A DNA stretch of 64,000 nt from Actinomycetes bacterium (GTDB lineage Bacteria > Actinomycetota > Coriobacteriia > Coriobacteriales > JAEZZM01): NCBI GenBank assembly GCA_023418575.1, contig JAEZZM010000041.1:11553-75552 (forward strand), read 5' to 3'. This document shows positions 8,695 to 19,180 of this stretch, piece after piece (position 1 is the stretch's first letter; the number at the start of each line of letters is the position of its first letter). The notes under the pieces are model-generated. The model saw only the letters and a list, made by a program, of their open reading frames with translations, was not told the DNA's origin and searched no databases. The position numbers and the translations under genes are program-made.

Positions 8695-10599
8695 ATGCAA
8701 AATATGCAAAAGCTTAATGCGCAGATACACCAAAAGAGATCTAGATCTTTTGTTTTGTATCTTTTAGTACTGGCGCTACTTGGACTATATTGTGTTCTAA
8801 GTCTGGGACTTTCTGCCTGCAGCCAAGCACCAAAAACAGAAAGCACTGAAAAGAGCGATCAAGCTCCTAAAAGTAACCTACTTTCAGATGGCATGCAAAC
8901 TGATGTCTTAGTTATTGGTGCAGGTACAACAGGATTAACAGCTGCTGTTAATGCACATGACCAGGGAGCAAAGGTTATAGTTGTAGAGAAAATGCCTGCT
9001 GCCGGAGGAAATTCGGCCAGAGCAGAAGGTGGCATGAATGCTGCTGGAACTAAATTTCAAAAGGAGCAAAATATACAAGACAGTCCCCAGATCTTTTTTG
9101 AGGACACCATGAAGGGTGGCCATGATCGCTCTAATCCTGAGATCTTAAACTACTTTACGCAACACTCAGCTGCCGCTATAGACTGGTTGACTGAGCAAGG
9201 TATGGATGTAAGTGAGGTTGCACAAGCTGCTGGTGCACGTGCTCCTCGTATGCATCGTCCTCAAGGCGGCCAATCTATTGGTGCAATCTTGGTAAAAAAG
9301 ATGCTTGATCTTTTGGAGCAACGTGAGATTCCCGTTTATACCAATCAAAAAGCCGTTAAGCTATTAAGCGAGAATAATAAGATAATTGGTGCCCAGCTAC
9401 AAGATGAAAAAACTGGAAAAAGCTACACCATTAAAGCTGATGCTGTTATTCTAACTACCGGCGGCTTTGGAGCTAACCAAGAACTTATCACAAAATACAG
9501 ACCAGACCTCAAAGGCTTTGGCACTACCAATCACCCAGGTGCCTTGGGAGACGGCATCAAGCTGGCTGAAGAAATTGGTGCTGATACTGTAGATATGGAT
9601 CAAATACAAACCAATCCAACAGTTGAACCTTCCACTCTCCTTGTCTTATCGGAATCTTTAAGAGGCAATGGTGCTATTTTTGTTAACACACAGGCACAGC
9701 GCTTTGCCAATGAAATGGAAACACGCGATTTCTTGTCAAATGCTATTCTCAAACAAGATCACTCATATGCTTGGGAAATCTTTGATCAAGGAACACGCGA
9801 GCGCATGAAGGCTACTGAGAAATACTTTGATGCAGGCATTGTATTAGAAGCTGCAAGCTATGAAGAGCTTGCCCAGAAAATGGAAATAGACCCTGCTATC
9901 TTTAGTGCAAGCATGAAAAAATGGAATGAAAGTGTGGCACAAAAGAAAGATCCTGAGTTTGGACGTTCAACTGCCTTAGATTATCCCTTGGATAAGGGGC
10001 CATTTTATGCCATAAAGGTAGCTCCCGCAGTTCACTATACCATGGGCGGAATTAAAATTGATGACACCACAGCTGTTATCAATAAAGAGGGGGCTCGCAT
10101 TGAAGGATTATTTGCTGCTGGCGAGACTACTGGTGGTCTACATGGAGGAAACCGTTTGGGCGGAAATGCTGTAGCTGACACTGTTATCTTTGGAAAGCGC
10201 TCAGGAGAAATTGCTGCAGAATTTGCTCTTAAGAATGGCAGCCTCTTTGATAAAGCAGAGCAGTCTCAATCCTTCAAAGCTTTTAAGGACTCCCTTGCTT
10301 TAGCAAAACCCAAAGAGGGAGCTCCTGCACTCTACAAGGATGGAACTTATAAAGGTAAGGGTACGGGCAAAGAGGGACTTATTGAGCTGGAAGTAAAAGT
10401 TGAAAATGGATTTATCACGCAAATCACTACGCTTTCATCGCATGATACTCCAAGCTTATACTCTGCAGTAGAAACTGAATTCTTCCCCAAAGTAATAGAA
10501 GAACAAAATCTAGAAATAGATGGAGTTTCTGGCTCTACCTTATCTAGTCAAGGTGTAAAAGAAGCTTTAAATAATGCACTTAAAGATGCCAGGAAATAG
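8695..10599 (+). CDS. Lipoprotein FAD-dependent fumarate-reductase-type flavoprotein with C-terminal FMN domain
   Basis: 634-residue extracytoplasmic reductase. An N-terminal hydrophobic span ends in a lipobox LSAC with Cys42, so it is probably membrane-anchored by lipid. A FAD_binding_2 domain starts with the dinucleotide motif GAGTTG (residues 75-80) and contains the family's 'HYTMGGIKID' and 'GGNRLGGNAVAD' motifs. The last 80 residues are an FMN_bind domain with DGVSGSTLSS, where Thr615 is the expected ApbE flavinylation site. There is no CXXCH, so it carries no haem of its own. Related enzymes reduce fumarate, urocanate or other enoates as respiratory electron acceptors; the substrate here cannot be read off. 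AAGGAGG precedes the ATG by four bases; Met4 is an alternative start. The convergent LuxR gene downstream may be its regulator. Confidence 0.85.
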   Translation: MQNMQKLNAQIHQKRSRSFVLYLLVLALLGLYCVLSLGLSACSQAPKTESTEKSDQAPKSNLLSDGMQTDVLVIGAGTTGLTAAVNAHDQGAKVIVVEKMPAAGGNSARAEGGMNAAGTKFQKEQNIQDSPQIFFEDTMKGGHDRSNPEILNYFTQHSAAAIDWLTEQGMDVSEVAQAAGARAPRMHRPQGGQSIGAILVKKMLDLLEQREIPVYTNQKAVKLLSENNKIIGAQLQDEKTGKSYTIKADAVILTTGGFGANQELITKYRPDLKGFGTTNHPGALGDGIKLAEEIGADTVDMDQIQTNPTVEPSTLLVLSESLRGNGAIFVNTQAQRFANEMETRDFLSNAILKQDHSYAWEIFDQGTRERMKATEKYFDAGIVLEAASYEELAQKMEIDPAIFSASMKKWNESVAQKKDPEFGRSTALDYPLDKGPFYAIKVAPAVHYTMGGIKIDDTTAVINKEGARIEGLFAAGETTGGLHGGNRLGGNAVADTVIFGKRSGEIAAEFALKNGSLFDKAEQSQSFKAFKDSLALAKPKEGAPALYKDGTYKGKGTGKEGLIELEVKVENGFITQITTLSSHDTPSLYSAVETEFFPKVIEEQNLEIDGVSGSTLSSQGVKEALNNALKDARK

Positions 10600-10612
10600 C
10601 TTTTAATCAAAT

Positions 10613-10653
10613 AAGGGTCTCATTGATATGTCAATACTGTCTCTGAGACCCTT
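10613..10653. terminator. Terminator between convergent reductase and luxR genes
   Basis: AAGGGTCTCA (10613-10622) pairs perfectly with TGAGACCCTT (10644-10653). The loop contains a smaller TTGA/TCAA hairpin. It lies 14 bp after the reductase stop codon, with only a short T tract. It may also stop luxR transcripts from the other side. Confidence 0.7.
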
Positions 10654-10737
10654 TGTCTTAGGCCAGTTCTGTTTATTTGAATGCCTAAGATTCGTGATTA
10701 AGATTCATATCTAAAAAGAATTAATACCTCATATTGA

Positions 10738-12300
10738 CTATGCATGAGGCCAGTTATCTACCAATTCAATAAGCTCGGCCTTTGAGTGAACTTCTAATTT
10801 CTTATATAACGACTTACTATATCCTCTAATGGTATTTTCAGTAATACCCATAGCTTCTGCAGCTGCCGACTTTGAATAAGCCTTAAGAAGCAGACGCAAG
10901 ACCTCTTGTTCCCTGGGAGAAAGCTTATATGCCTCAGCTATGCTAACAATATTGTTGTTACGCATAGTATCAGTCTGCTGCTTTGGCGCCAGTCTTTCAT
11001 CTTGCAGGGAACCAAGCTCTGTAGCTAAACCATGAAATAGTGGACGCACGCCACCAATCCTATCACCCAAAATAAATATAAGGCTCACAGAACTCAAATA
11101 AATGAGGACAACAATAAACATCTCACTATTAATACCCCACAGTTGAGCCTCTATCATACGCATTACCACAAGCCTACCAATATTTCTGGCAAGCATATAA
11201 ACAAGCCAGCCCAAAGCAAAAATAATCCCGGGAAGCACACGCAAATGATGGCTAATATCACTTAAAGCAAACCATAGAACTGCTAGAGCTATGCTATTTG
11301 CAATGGTTGCAAGCACTAAAGCTGCCTGCGTTAAGCCTGAATGCACCGATAAGAGCAGGGCACTTGTAGATACTATGGCAACAAGGGCTCCCCACAGAGG
11401 TTGAAACTTAATCATTTTGTTATATTTAAGAACCCATATAAGGAGTAATAAGGAAAAGCCTATAACTCCCAAACGATGCCAAATCTGTTCTGAAAGTGTG
11501 AACTCCATTGGAAAGGTATCAGTTATAAACATAGGATAAGCGCGTGTTGCTCCCAATGCAAAACCAAAAACTGCTACAGCAAACAAGGCTGGCAAGAAAG
11601 CGCTGTATGGGAGCTCTGAAAAAACAAAAGTTTTAGCTGATCTTAAGCGTTCAAATTGAGCTCTTCTACTACTTACAGTCCGCATATGCGGGGTCGCCCT
11701 AAACGACAAGTAGCCGGCTATGGGCAAGAAGGCAGAAAAAAGTAGGCTCAATTCCCTTGGCAATAAAGCAGATACGAGCCCTATGGAAGAGCCCAAAATA
11801 ATAGATAAAAAGCTATAGATAAACGCTTCTGGCAAGCTTATTGATGCATATAAGGATGCATATAAACCTGCTGCTGGGACTATAGAGACCGCAGCCAAAA
11901 TACCGCCTAAACGATAAACTGCTTCAATATTAAAGTACAGACCTATTGCCATTGCAATACTGGCAAAAATCATGCCTATAAATCCAATACAATGCCAGTT
12001 TATGGTAGTTGTTTCAGCTCCGTTATTATCGGCATTATCTTGTAAGCCCACTTGCTCCTGTGCTTTATCATATGAAGAAGCAACGAGCTGATTAGAGCGG
12101 GCCCACACCAAATAAAGGATGGCCAAAAGCATAACAAAGCAACGGACAAAATTCATCACGATGCTAAAACTGTCGCCATCTATGGTTTTATATGAGTTAT
12201 AGAAACTAATTTGAAGCCAGGCATGAAGCAAGCCTATCCCTAAATAAGCAGGGTGAATGGTTTTATGAAATTGTGACTGTTGGATTTGAATCTTGAGCAT
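10738..12300 (-). CDS. Membrane-spanning LuxR-family transcriptional regulator
   Basis: 520 residues. The first three quarters consist of about a dozen hydrophobic segments with short loops. The last 65 residues are a LuxR/GerE helix-turn-helix ('LSPREQEVLRLLLKAYSKS', then 'ENTIRGYSKSLYKKL'). This architecture is common in Coriobacteriia, where such genes often neighbour FAD/FMN reductases, so sensing of an electron acceptor or substrate is a reasonable inference. There is no receiver domain. The ATG has GGAGG four bases upstream. The gene is convergent with the flavoprotein reductase, and its promoter side abuts tRNA-Leu. Confidence 0.85.
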   Translation of the reverse strand: MLKIQIQQSQFHKTIHPAYLGIGLLHAWLQISFYNSYKTIDGDSFSIVMNFVRCFVMLLAILYLVWARSNQLVASSYDKAQEQVGLQDNADNNGAETTTINWHCIGFIGMIFASIAMAIGLYFNIEAVYRLGGILAAVSIVPAAGLYASLYASISLPEAFIYSFLSIILGSSIGLVSALLPRELSLLFSAFLPIAGYLSFRATPHMRTVSSRRAQFERLRSAKTFVFSELPYSAFLPALFAVAVFGFALGATRAYPMFITDTFPMEFTLSEQIWHRLGVIGFSLLLLIWVLKYNKMIKFQPLWGALVAIVSTSALLLSVHSGLTQAALVLATIANSIALAVLWFALSDISHHLRVLPGIIFALGWLVYMLARNIGRLVVMRMIEAQLWGINSEMFIVVLIYLSSVSLIFILGDRIGGVRPLFHGLATELGSLQDERLAPKQQTDTMRNNNIVSIAEAYKLSPREQEVLRLLLKAYSKSAAAEAMGITENTIRGYSKSLYKKLEVHSKAELIELVDNWPHA

Positions 12301-12362
12301 GGTTCCTCCGGATGCTCATACCCTTATTAAAACCATGCCATGCTAAGCTAAGAAACTATTGC

Positions 12363-12447
12363 TGGTAGAGGCGGAGGGACTCGAACCCTCAAGCCCGAAG
12401 GCGGCGGATTTTAAGTCCGCTGCGTATGCCAATTCCGCCACGCCTCC
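12363..12447 (-). tRNA. tRNA-Leu (UAA)
   Basis: The reverse complement folds as an 85-nt class II tRNA. The acceptor GGAGGCG pairs with CGCCTCT. The anticodon loop is CTTAAAA (anticodon UAA) in a GCGGA/TCCGC stem. A variable arm, a GGTTCGAGTCC T-arm and an encoded CCA end are present. Confidence 0.95.
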
Positions 12448-12483
12448 ACGCAAAAGCAACGTTACATATGCTACACAACTTAT

Positions 12484-13536
12484 CTAAATACTGCAAGTGT
12501 TTTCACAAAAGACGCTTAGCTCTGCTTTCCAATCAAGCTGAAGCGGTCTTTGATCTAATTGCGCTAATACAACATGAGTCAAACCATATAAAAGATCATG
12601 CTCACTTACCTGTATATATGAGCTAGCACTTAAGGCCATGACCGTCTCTAAAATTAGACTTCCTGAAACAATAAGATGAGCGCGCTTTTCTTGTAAACCC
12701 TTGATTTGTGCTCTGTTATGCAAACTCATTGATATAAAGCTATCAATCATGTCTGCAACTTGACCGCCATTAAGCACAGCCAGATGTACCTGACTTGAAT
12801 CATAAGGCTCAAGCTCCTTGCTCACAGCAAGCAAAGACGTTGCTGTACCGCCCACGCAAACTACAGCGTCCAAGTCATCAATATCAGAAAAATATGAGCC
12901 AAACTCCTCGCTTAAAAATTCCCGAGCATTTGCTAAATCACCTGCTAGCGGAGGGTCATGTTTCTCAAACAATTCGCGCAGACGCCTGCAGCCAACATCA
13001 AAGCTTCTTACTGAATCTATATCAAAGTTGTAACTAGAGCCCTCTTCTTGATCATGCTCCATGCGCACGCATCCAACTGCAATCTCTGTTGAACCGCCGC
13101 CAATATCAACCAGCATTATTTTTTTGTCGATAAAATCAAAGGCCACACCAGCAAAAGCAAGCCTTGCTTCCACATCTCCTGGTATAACCTGAGCCTTAAG
13201 CCCTAACACCTCTAACTGCGATAAGAGATCTGAGATATTATCGGCATCTCTAGCTGCTGATGTTAAGATGCAAACCGCATATTGAGCCTTGTGCTCTTTA
13301 AGTTCTTGAACGTACTCTTCTACGCAGCTCAGCGTTCTTTCTATGGCCTTTTGATCAAGGCTGCTAGACTGAGCTCTTCCTTCTCCTAGCTCAGTTATGG
13401 TGCTTTTTCTTACTATGGGCTCTATTCCAGCTTGCTTGCAGTCCGCAATAAAAAGGCGCGTGGAGACTGTCCCTATGTCTATAACCGCAATGCGCTTATC
13501 AGCGCTGTTCACAGCATTATTTGTGCCTACGCTCAT
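12484..13536 (-). CDS. Exopolyphosphatase / pppGpp phosphohydrolase family protein (Ppx/GppA)
   Basis: 350 residues with the actin-like ASKHA fold. It has the phosphate-1 motif 'AVIDIGTVSTRLFIAD' near the N-terminus, the phosphate-2 motif 'LVDIGGGSTEIAVG' near residue 142, and 'VCVGGTATSLLAV' as the adenosine-type motif. It probably hydrolyses polyphosphate or pppGpp in the cytoplasm; sequence alone does not separate these. The length is typical of the short actinobacterial form without the C-terminal HD domain. It lies just downstream of the DivIC-like gene, the actinobacterial arrangement enolase-DivIC-Ppx, and is probably cotranscribed with it. Confidence 0.88.
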   Translation of the reverse strand: MSVGTNNAVNSADKRIAVIDIGTVSTRLFIADCKQAGIEPIVRKSTITELGEGRAQSSSLDQKAIERTLSCVEEYVQELKEHKAQYAVCILTSAARDADNISDLLSQLEVLGLKAQVIPGDVEARLAFAGVAFDFIDKKIMLVDIGGGSTEIAVGCVRMEHDQEEGSSYNFDIDSVRSFDVGCRRLRELFEKHDPPLAGDLANAREFLSEEFGSYFSDIDDLDAVVCVGGTATSLLAVSKELEPYDSSQVHLAVLNGGQVADMIDSFISMSLHNRAQIKGLQEKRAHLIVSGSLILETVMALSASSYIQVSEHDLLYGLTHVVLAQLDQRPLQLDWKAELSVFCENTCSI

Positions 13537-13642
13537 ATGCTCACTTACCTCTCTAAGCTATCATGCTTGCCGGTGCTTATCAGCATTAGCCATGCTTCAT
13601 GCGTGCTGCCGTGCTTAACTAAGTATACAGGCTTGCATATAG

Positions 13643-15130
13643 CTACTTTGTGGAGCCTGTGGACTGATACTTTTGTTCCTGAAGCCTTTGATACTGAGGG
13701 TCTACGCTGGTATCTTCTACCCCAAAGAAAAAGTCCAAAAAGCGCGTCCACCAGCTTACCTGAGCCCTACCCGAATACTTTTCAATGCGCTTAGCAAACT
13801 CTTCTTCTCTGGGTTCAGGCTGTTCTGAGGCGTTCTCTATTTTTACAGAGGTCTCACCCGGCATAACCAAACCAAGATTTTTACGTGCCTCATCTTCTAT
13901 ACCCTCATTTGTTTGCAGGTTCTCTACCCTCTCGCGCAGAGCAGCATTGTGTTGCAAATTAAGCAGGTATTCCATTTCAAGACGCTCTTGGGCTCTTTTT
14001 GCAATATACAAGTTCTTTGCTGGGACATAGACTGCCACCATTATTAAGATAATCGTCACGATAAGTGCGGCTATTTTTTTACCGTGTTGCTTAAAAAATG
14101 CTAGTACAAGGGCGGGGTCTACCCTAAAGGCTTCTATTACCTGCGATAAAACCGAGCGCCCCATCTCTGCTGCCTTTTGGGCATGCACTTTTGCTTGTTC
14201 TTGTATTTGCTTAAGTGAATCCTGTGTTTTAGCGGCTTCATCAGTGTTTTTGTTTGCGTCACCCTCGCTGTGCTTATCTGCGGTTTGGCTGTCCGCATCC
14301 TGGTCCTCAAGACTCCGGTGGATTATGAGGCCCGCTTGCTCCTGGTGAGAATCTTGATCCGCTGCACTTTCTTGCGCTTCTAAATTCTCTTGACTAGCTA
14401 AATTAGTCTCTGACCCCTCTAAAGCCCCTGCCGCCTGACTTGCTTGCTTTGACTGTTCTGCTTTGTCTGCTGCAAGAGATTCACTTGCTGCAGCTTGCCC
14501 TGCTTGAACACTTGCAGCTGCATCAGATAAGCCAAGTTCTGACAAAGGTTTAAATACCGCAATTGGCTTAAGCTCGCCTTTATCGCCTTGGTTTACCTGG
14601 CTATGCTCTTTAGCTGGCTTTGAGCTGTGAGCGCCACTAAGAGCGTTATCTTGAATCTCTCCATGAGATTCTTTTAGATCTTCAACTGCTTCTTTGGGCT
14701 TTTCTTCTTGAACAAATTTATCACCCATTCGTAAAGCAAAGGAGCTTAATTTTTGTGCCGCCTTGCTCTGCTTTAAGGATTGCGATAAAGAAGGGCTGTT
14801 TTCAGAGGATTTATTTGGAAGCTGTCCAGCAATTCTTGTGCTACCGGCAGCGCGCCTGGGCGCAAGGGGTTTATCGCCCTGAGACGTTTGTTTTGGCTTG
14901 TGGAGCTTTGATTTAGGGAGTCCAAACTCATCAAACCCAGCTTCTTGTGTAGGTCTGAGTGGCCTTTGCTTAGCTTGTCTATCTTGCTCTTGCTGCGCTA
15001 TGTCTTTTTCTTGCAGCCTATCATGTTGCTGCAAAGTATTATGTTTTTGCTGCTTCTTTGACTCTTTGCGCACAAGCTTAGAGGGCTCTTGTCCCGCTTT
15101 ATGCCTTGGTGTCCCTTTAAAACCTGCCAT
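13643..15130 (-). CDS. FtsB/DivIC-family septum formation initiator with long disordered N-terminus
   Basis: 495 residues. Residues 1 to about 355 are low complexity and charged (K, Q, E, S rich), probably a cytoplasmic disordered tail. One transmembrane helix follows ('KIAALIVTIILIMVAVYV'), then an extracytoplasmic coiled coil and the conserved 'NEGIEDEARKNLGLVMPGE' segment of the DivIC/FtsB family. Such proteins form a divisome complex with FtsL and FtsQ/DivIB. The family is usually 100-230 residues, so the N-terminal extension is unusually large. It lies between enolase and Ppx/GppA, the usual actinobacterial neighbourhood, which supports the call. Confidence 0.85.
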   Translation of the reverse strand: MAGFKGTPRHKAGQEPSKLVRKESKKQQKHNTLQQHDRLQEKDIAQQEQDRQAKQRPLRPTQEAGFDEFGLPKSKLHKPKQTSQGDKPLAPRRAAGSTRIAGQLPNKSSENSPSLSQSLKQSKAAQKLSSFALRMGDKFVQEEKPKEAVEDLKESHGEIQDNALSGAHSSKPAKEHSQVNQGDKGELKPIAVFKPLSELGLSDAAASVQAGQAAASESLAADKAEQSKQASQAAGALEGSETNLASQENLEAQESAADQDSHQEQAGLIIHRSLEDQDADSQTADKHSEGDANKNTDEAAKTQDSLKQIQEQAKVHAQKAAEMGRSVLSQVIEAFRVDPALVLAFFKQHGKKIAALIVTIILIMVAVYVPAKNLYIAKRAQERLEMEYLLNLQHNAALRERVENLQTNEGIEDEARKNLGLVMPGETSVKIENASEQPEPREEEFAKRIEKYSGRAQVSWWTRFLDFFFGVEDTSVDPQYQRLQEQKYQSTGSTK

Positions 15131-15165
15131 AGCTTATATGCTACCTTTTGCTCCGTTTAATCTAC

Positions 15166-15228
15166 TTGTACTAGTATTTCTACTTGTTCCAGTTGTTTTA
15201 GTTGTTCTAGTTGTTCTACTATCTCTTT
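15166..15228. repeat. Degenerate 9-bp repeat 'agttgttct'
   Basis: Non-coding stretch upstream of the DivIC-like gene with about six imperfect copies of a 9-bp unit (ctacttgta, ctagtattt, ctacttgtt, ccagttgtt, ttagttgtt, ctagttgtt). It may be a slippage product; I see no regulatory meaning. Confidence 0.5.
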
Positions 15229-15266
15229 TTGCGTTCAAATATCCTCTGGCACTACTACTAGCTACA

Positions 15267-15305
15267 ATAATGGTGCTGCAAGCTTCATTTGTGCAGCACC
15301 ATTAT
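15267..15305 (-). terminator. 14-bp hairpin after enolase
   Basis: ATAATGGTGCTGCA (15267-15280) pairs perfectly with 15292-15305 around an 11-base loop. It is 18 bp past the enolase stop codon. It lacks a U-tract on either strand, so it may be an mRNA 3'-end stabiliser or an attenuator before the DivIC-like gene rather than a classical terminator. Confidence 0.55.
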
Positions 15306-15322
15306 GTAAAAATCTCAGCAAC

Positions 15323-16705
<1,383 letters not shown>

Positions 16706-16763
16706 CTACATGCCAGTTTGCATTACCAGCTTTGCACTGGGCTAGTTAATATTGTAGCTTGTA

Positions 16764-17795
16764 TCAGTTTGTTTCCTCACCAGATTTTTCATGTAGCTTT
16801 GCCTGAGCCCAAAGCTCATCAAGCTCTTGCAGGCTTAACTGCGATAAACGCTTGTCAGCCCGCTGTGCCTGATCTTCCATATGTCTAAAGCGCTTCATGA
16901 ATTTTTTATTTGAGGCCTCTAGTGCTTCTTCAGGGTCAATTCCGGCTTTTCTTGCTACATTTACCAGGCAAAAGAGTATATCTCCCAGCTCAAGCATCTT
17001 GTTAGAACCTTGGGCTTGCTTAAACTCTTCCACTTCCTCTAGCATGGACTGCACTACCGCCTCCACACTGTCCCATTCAAAGCCAATCGAGACAGCCTTT
17101 CTTGAGATCTTTTGAGCCTTATGTAAAGCAGGGAGCTCATTTGGTATGCCATCCATAAGGGAGCTTTGGGCCTTTTGAAGCTTAACTTCATTTTGTTCTA
17201 GTTTGCTATTAGTGTTGCTATTGTTGCTATTGTTAAGCGCCTCTTCAGCCTTAAGCTTCTGCTCTTTTTGATACGCCTCCATCAACTTAACCTGATCCCA
17301 AAGGTTGAGAACTTCCTGGGGCTTTACAGGCTGAGGGCCCTCAGCTTCCTCAGCGCCCTTAGCTTCCTTAGCACCTTCAGTTCCCCCAGCGCCCTTTAGC
17401 GCCTGCTGAAAAACCTCTGGATGCTCCTGACAAAAGCGATCTAGAGCCTCTTTACTTTCATAAAATACATGAGGGTGGCGGCGCAGCATTTTTGAGGCGG
17501 CCGCCCTACAGACATCATTGATGTCAAAACTTCCCTCGTCAGCAGCAATTTGTGCATGTAAGACCACCTGCTCTAGCAGGTCTCCCAGCTCATCACAAAG
17601 CTCGTCCTTATCGCCTCTATCTATAGCATGGGCGCACTCATATGCTTCTTCTATCATATTTTTTCTAATGCTTGTATGGCTTTGAGCCAAATCCCAGGGG
17701 CAGCCTTCAGGGGATCTTAAAATTTTGATTATCTCAACAAAATAGTCAAAATCTGGATGCGGCTGCAGCTGTTCTTTTGAGGGATAGTGTTGCAC
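16764..17795 (-). CDS. mazG: MazG nucleoside triphosphate pyrophosphohydrolase
   Basis: 343 residues, two tandem MazG domains. The first has 'LRSPEGCPWDLAQSH' and the metal-binding helices 'EEAYECAHAI' and 'DELCDELGDLLEQVVLHA'. The second (from about residue 225) has 'KAVSIGFEWDS', 'EEVEEFKQA' and 'ELGDILFCLVNVARKAG'. It removes pyrophosphate from abnormal or excess NTPs. The linker (around residues 135-152) holds three six-residue units rich in Gly-Ala-Glu, encoded by 18-bp DNA repeats, and is longer than in typical MazG. It starts with GTG, with AAGGAG seven bases upstream. The promoter region overlaps the divergent ferredoxin gene. Confidence 0.93.
   Translation of the reverse strand: MQHYPSKEQLQPHPDFDYFVEIIKILRSPEGCPWDLAQSHTSIRKNMIEEAYECAHAIDRGDKDELCDELGDLLEQVVLHAQIAADEGSFDINDVCRAAASKMLRRHPHVFYESKEALDRFCQEHPEVFQQALKGAGGTEGAKEAKGAEEAEGPQPVKPQEVLNLWDQVKLMEAYQKEQKLKAEEALNNSNNSNTNSKLEQNEVKLQKAQSSLMDGIPNELPALHKAQKISRKAVSIGFEWDSVEAVVQSMLEEVEEFKQAQGSNKMLELGDILFCLVNVARKAGIDPEEALEASNKKFMKRFRHMEDQAQRADKRLSQLSLQELDELWAQAKLHEKSGEETN
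17340..17393. repeat. Three 18-bp in-frame repeats inside mazG
   Basis: The units at 17340-17357, 17358-17375 and 17376-17393 follow the plus-strand pattern 'cttagcttccttagcRcc'. Read on the minus strand they encode GAxExx hexads in the inter-domain linker. They share the core AGCTTCCT with the in-frame repeats of the kinase and the folate enzyme. Confidence 0.75.
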
Positions 17796-17918
17796 AAGGG
17801 CTCCTTTTTGCGCTTATTTTTTGCATGTATCACGCAGCTGTACTGTATTGCGCCCAAAGCGCTTTACAGAATATCCTTATCTTTATACGCTAAGCTTATA
17901 CCCTACAGAGAGGTTAAG

Positions 17919-19121
17919 ATGGCATTTAGACTTAAAGATGCAAGCGCTCTTGCACTTAACATAACACAACACCTGCAGTTCACACCTGAACTATGTCTTC
18001 GTCATCTTTCTCCGCGCTCAAACTGTAGGATCTGTGCAGACATATGTCCAGATCAGGCCATTAGCATTGAGCGTAGTAACACCCCTGGTCAAATTGTTGA
18101 TATGGATCTAGACGAGGCTCTTTGCTCGCAATGTGGTTTGTGCTCACAGCTTTGCCCAAGCTCTGCCTTTGAATTAAAACGACCCAATCTGCTTGAACTT
18201 GCAAAGCAGGCGCACAGCCTTTCTGCTCTGTCTGGAGGCAAAGTAATTTGCACGTGTAAGAAAACTAATATTAGAAATTTTGGGCTTGAGGCCTTAGAGC
18301 TTCCTTGTTTAGCCTCGGCTCCCTGGGAGTTTTGGCTTTATTTAGCAAGCGCAGACTTAGAGCTTTCCATCTTTTTGCCCGAGGGGCTTTGTGAAAGCTG
18401 CGCTTGGAAGGCCGGTGAGGCCCCTCTTATCCAAGAAATCTATCATGCTGAGTCCATATTAGAACAGAACTTCAAGCTGGTTGCTACTAAAGAAGAGTTT
18501 TTAGCGCTTAAAGAGGAATTTTTTAGCCTGCAGTCCGATCAAAACTTTGCCGATAAAAGACGGCTGTTTTTCTCAGAGCTCTCATCAGGAGGCAAACAAG
18601 CTGCCTTTCATGCCTTAGAAAGCGCAATGACCACTATTTTTGGTGATCTTAATCTTAAGCATGACAAACCCCGCAGCACACGAGACAGGTTTGAAGAAGA
18701 GCACGGCAAGCAAGAATCAAGTGATGAAGATAGCAATGTATCTAAAGCTAGCAGTGAAGCTAGTGCACGAGACTTTTATCTGGCACTTGAGCGTGGGATC
18801 TATCCTCAGCGCAAACAGCTGCTCCTTAAAAGCATACAAGAGAAAGCTGATCTTGCTCAGCGCACGCCTATATCGCTTCCCTCATTTGGACAAAGCTGCA
18901 CCCATTGCAAGGCTTGCGCGTTCTTATGTCCCTCTGAGGCCCTCATCATGAATGAAAACCGCATAGAACTTAATGCCCTGGCCTGCAGCGCCTGCGGCCT
19001 GTGTAAAGAAATATGCTGGCCACAAGCTATACAATTTAAAGACTATAGCTCGCTTTTACTCTTACATGAATTACAGCAGCAAAGCTTTATACTTATGCAC
19101 CAAGACCAAGATGAGGACTAA
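17919..19121 (+). CDS. Polyferredoxin with two pairs of 4Fe-4S motifs
   Basis: 400-residue cytoplasmic protein. A first ferredoxin module carries CRICADICP (Cys36/39/43) and CSQCGLCSQLCP. A middle domain of about 250 residues has extra cysteines (CTC, CESC) and no recognised catalytic motif. A second ferredoxin module at the C-terminus carries CTHCKACAFLCP and CSACGLCKEICW. It probably transfers electrons between a donor and a membrane or cytoplasmic reductase; the partner is unknown. Upstream in-frame starts exist from 17787, but the ATG at 17919 has GAGAGG six bases before it and removes an unlikely hydrophobic extension. It is divergent from mazG and convergent with mfd. Confidence 0.8.
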   Translation: MAFRLKDASALALNITQHLQFTPELCLRHLSPRSNCRICADICPDQAISIERSNTPGQIVDMDLDEALCSQCGLCSQLCPSSAFELKRPNLLELAKQAHSLSALSGGKVICTCKKTNIRNFGLEALELPCLASAPWEFWLYLASADLELSIFLPEGLCESCAWKAGEAPLIQEIYHAESILEQNFKLVATKEEFLALKEEFFSLQSDQNFADKRRLFFSELSSGGKQAAFHALESAMTTIFGDLNLKHDKPRSTRDRFEEEHGKQESSDEDSNVSKASSEASARDFYLALERGIYPQRKQLLLKSIQEKADLAQRTPISLPSFGQSCTHCKACAFLCPSEALIMNENRIELNALACSACGLCKEICWPQAIQFKDYSSLLLLHELQQQSFILMHQDQDED

Positions 19122-19133
19122 GCTTACTTATAT

Positions 19134-19162
19134 AAGCTTGGATATAACAAGCTTGGATATAA
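19134..19162. repeat. 14-bp direct repeat
   Basis: AAGCTTGGATATAA occurs at 19134-19147 and again at 19149-19162, between the convergent polyferredoxin and mfd genes. No stem with a T-run is obvious, so its role is unknown. Confidence 0.7.
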
Positions 19163-19180
19163 ATAAGCGTGGAGCCTTGC

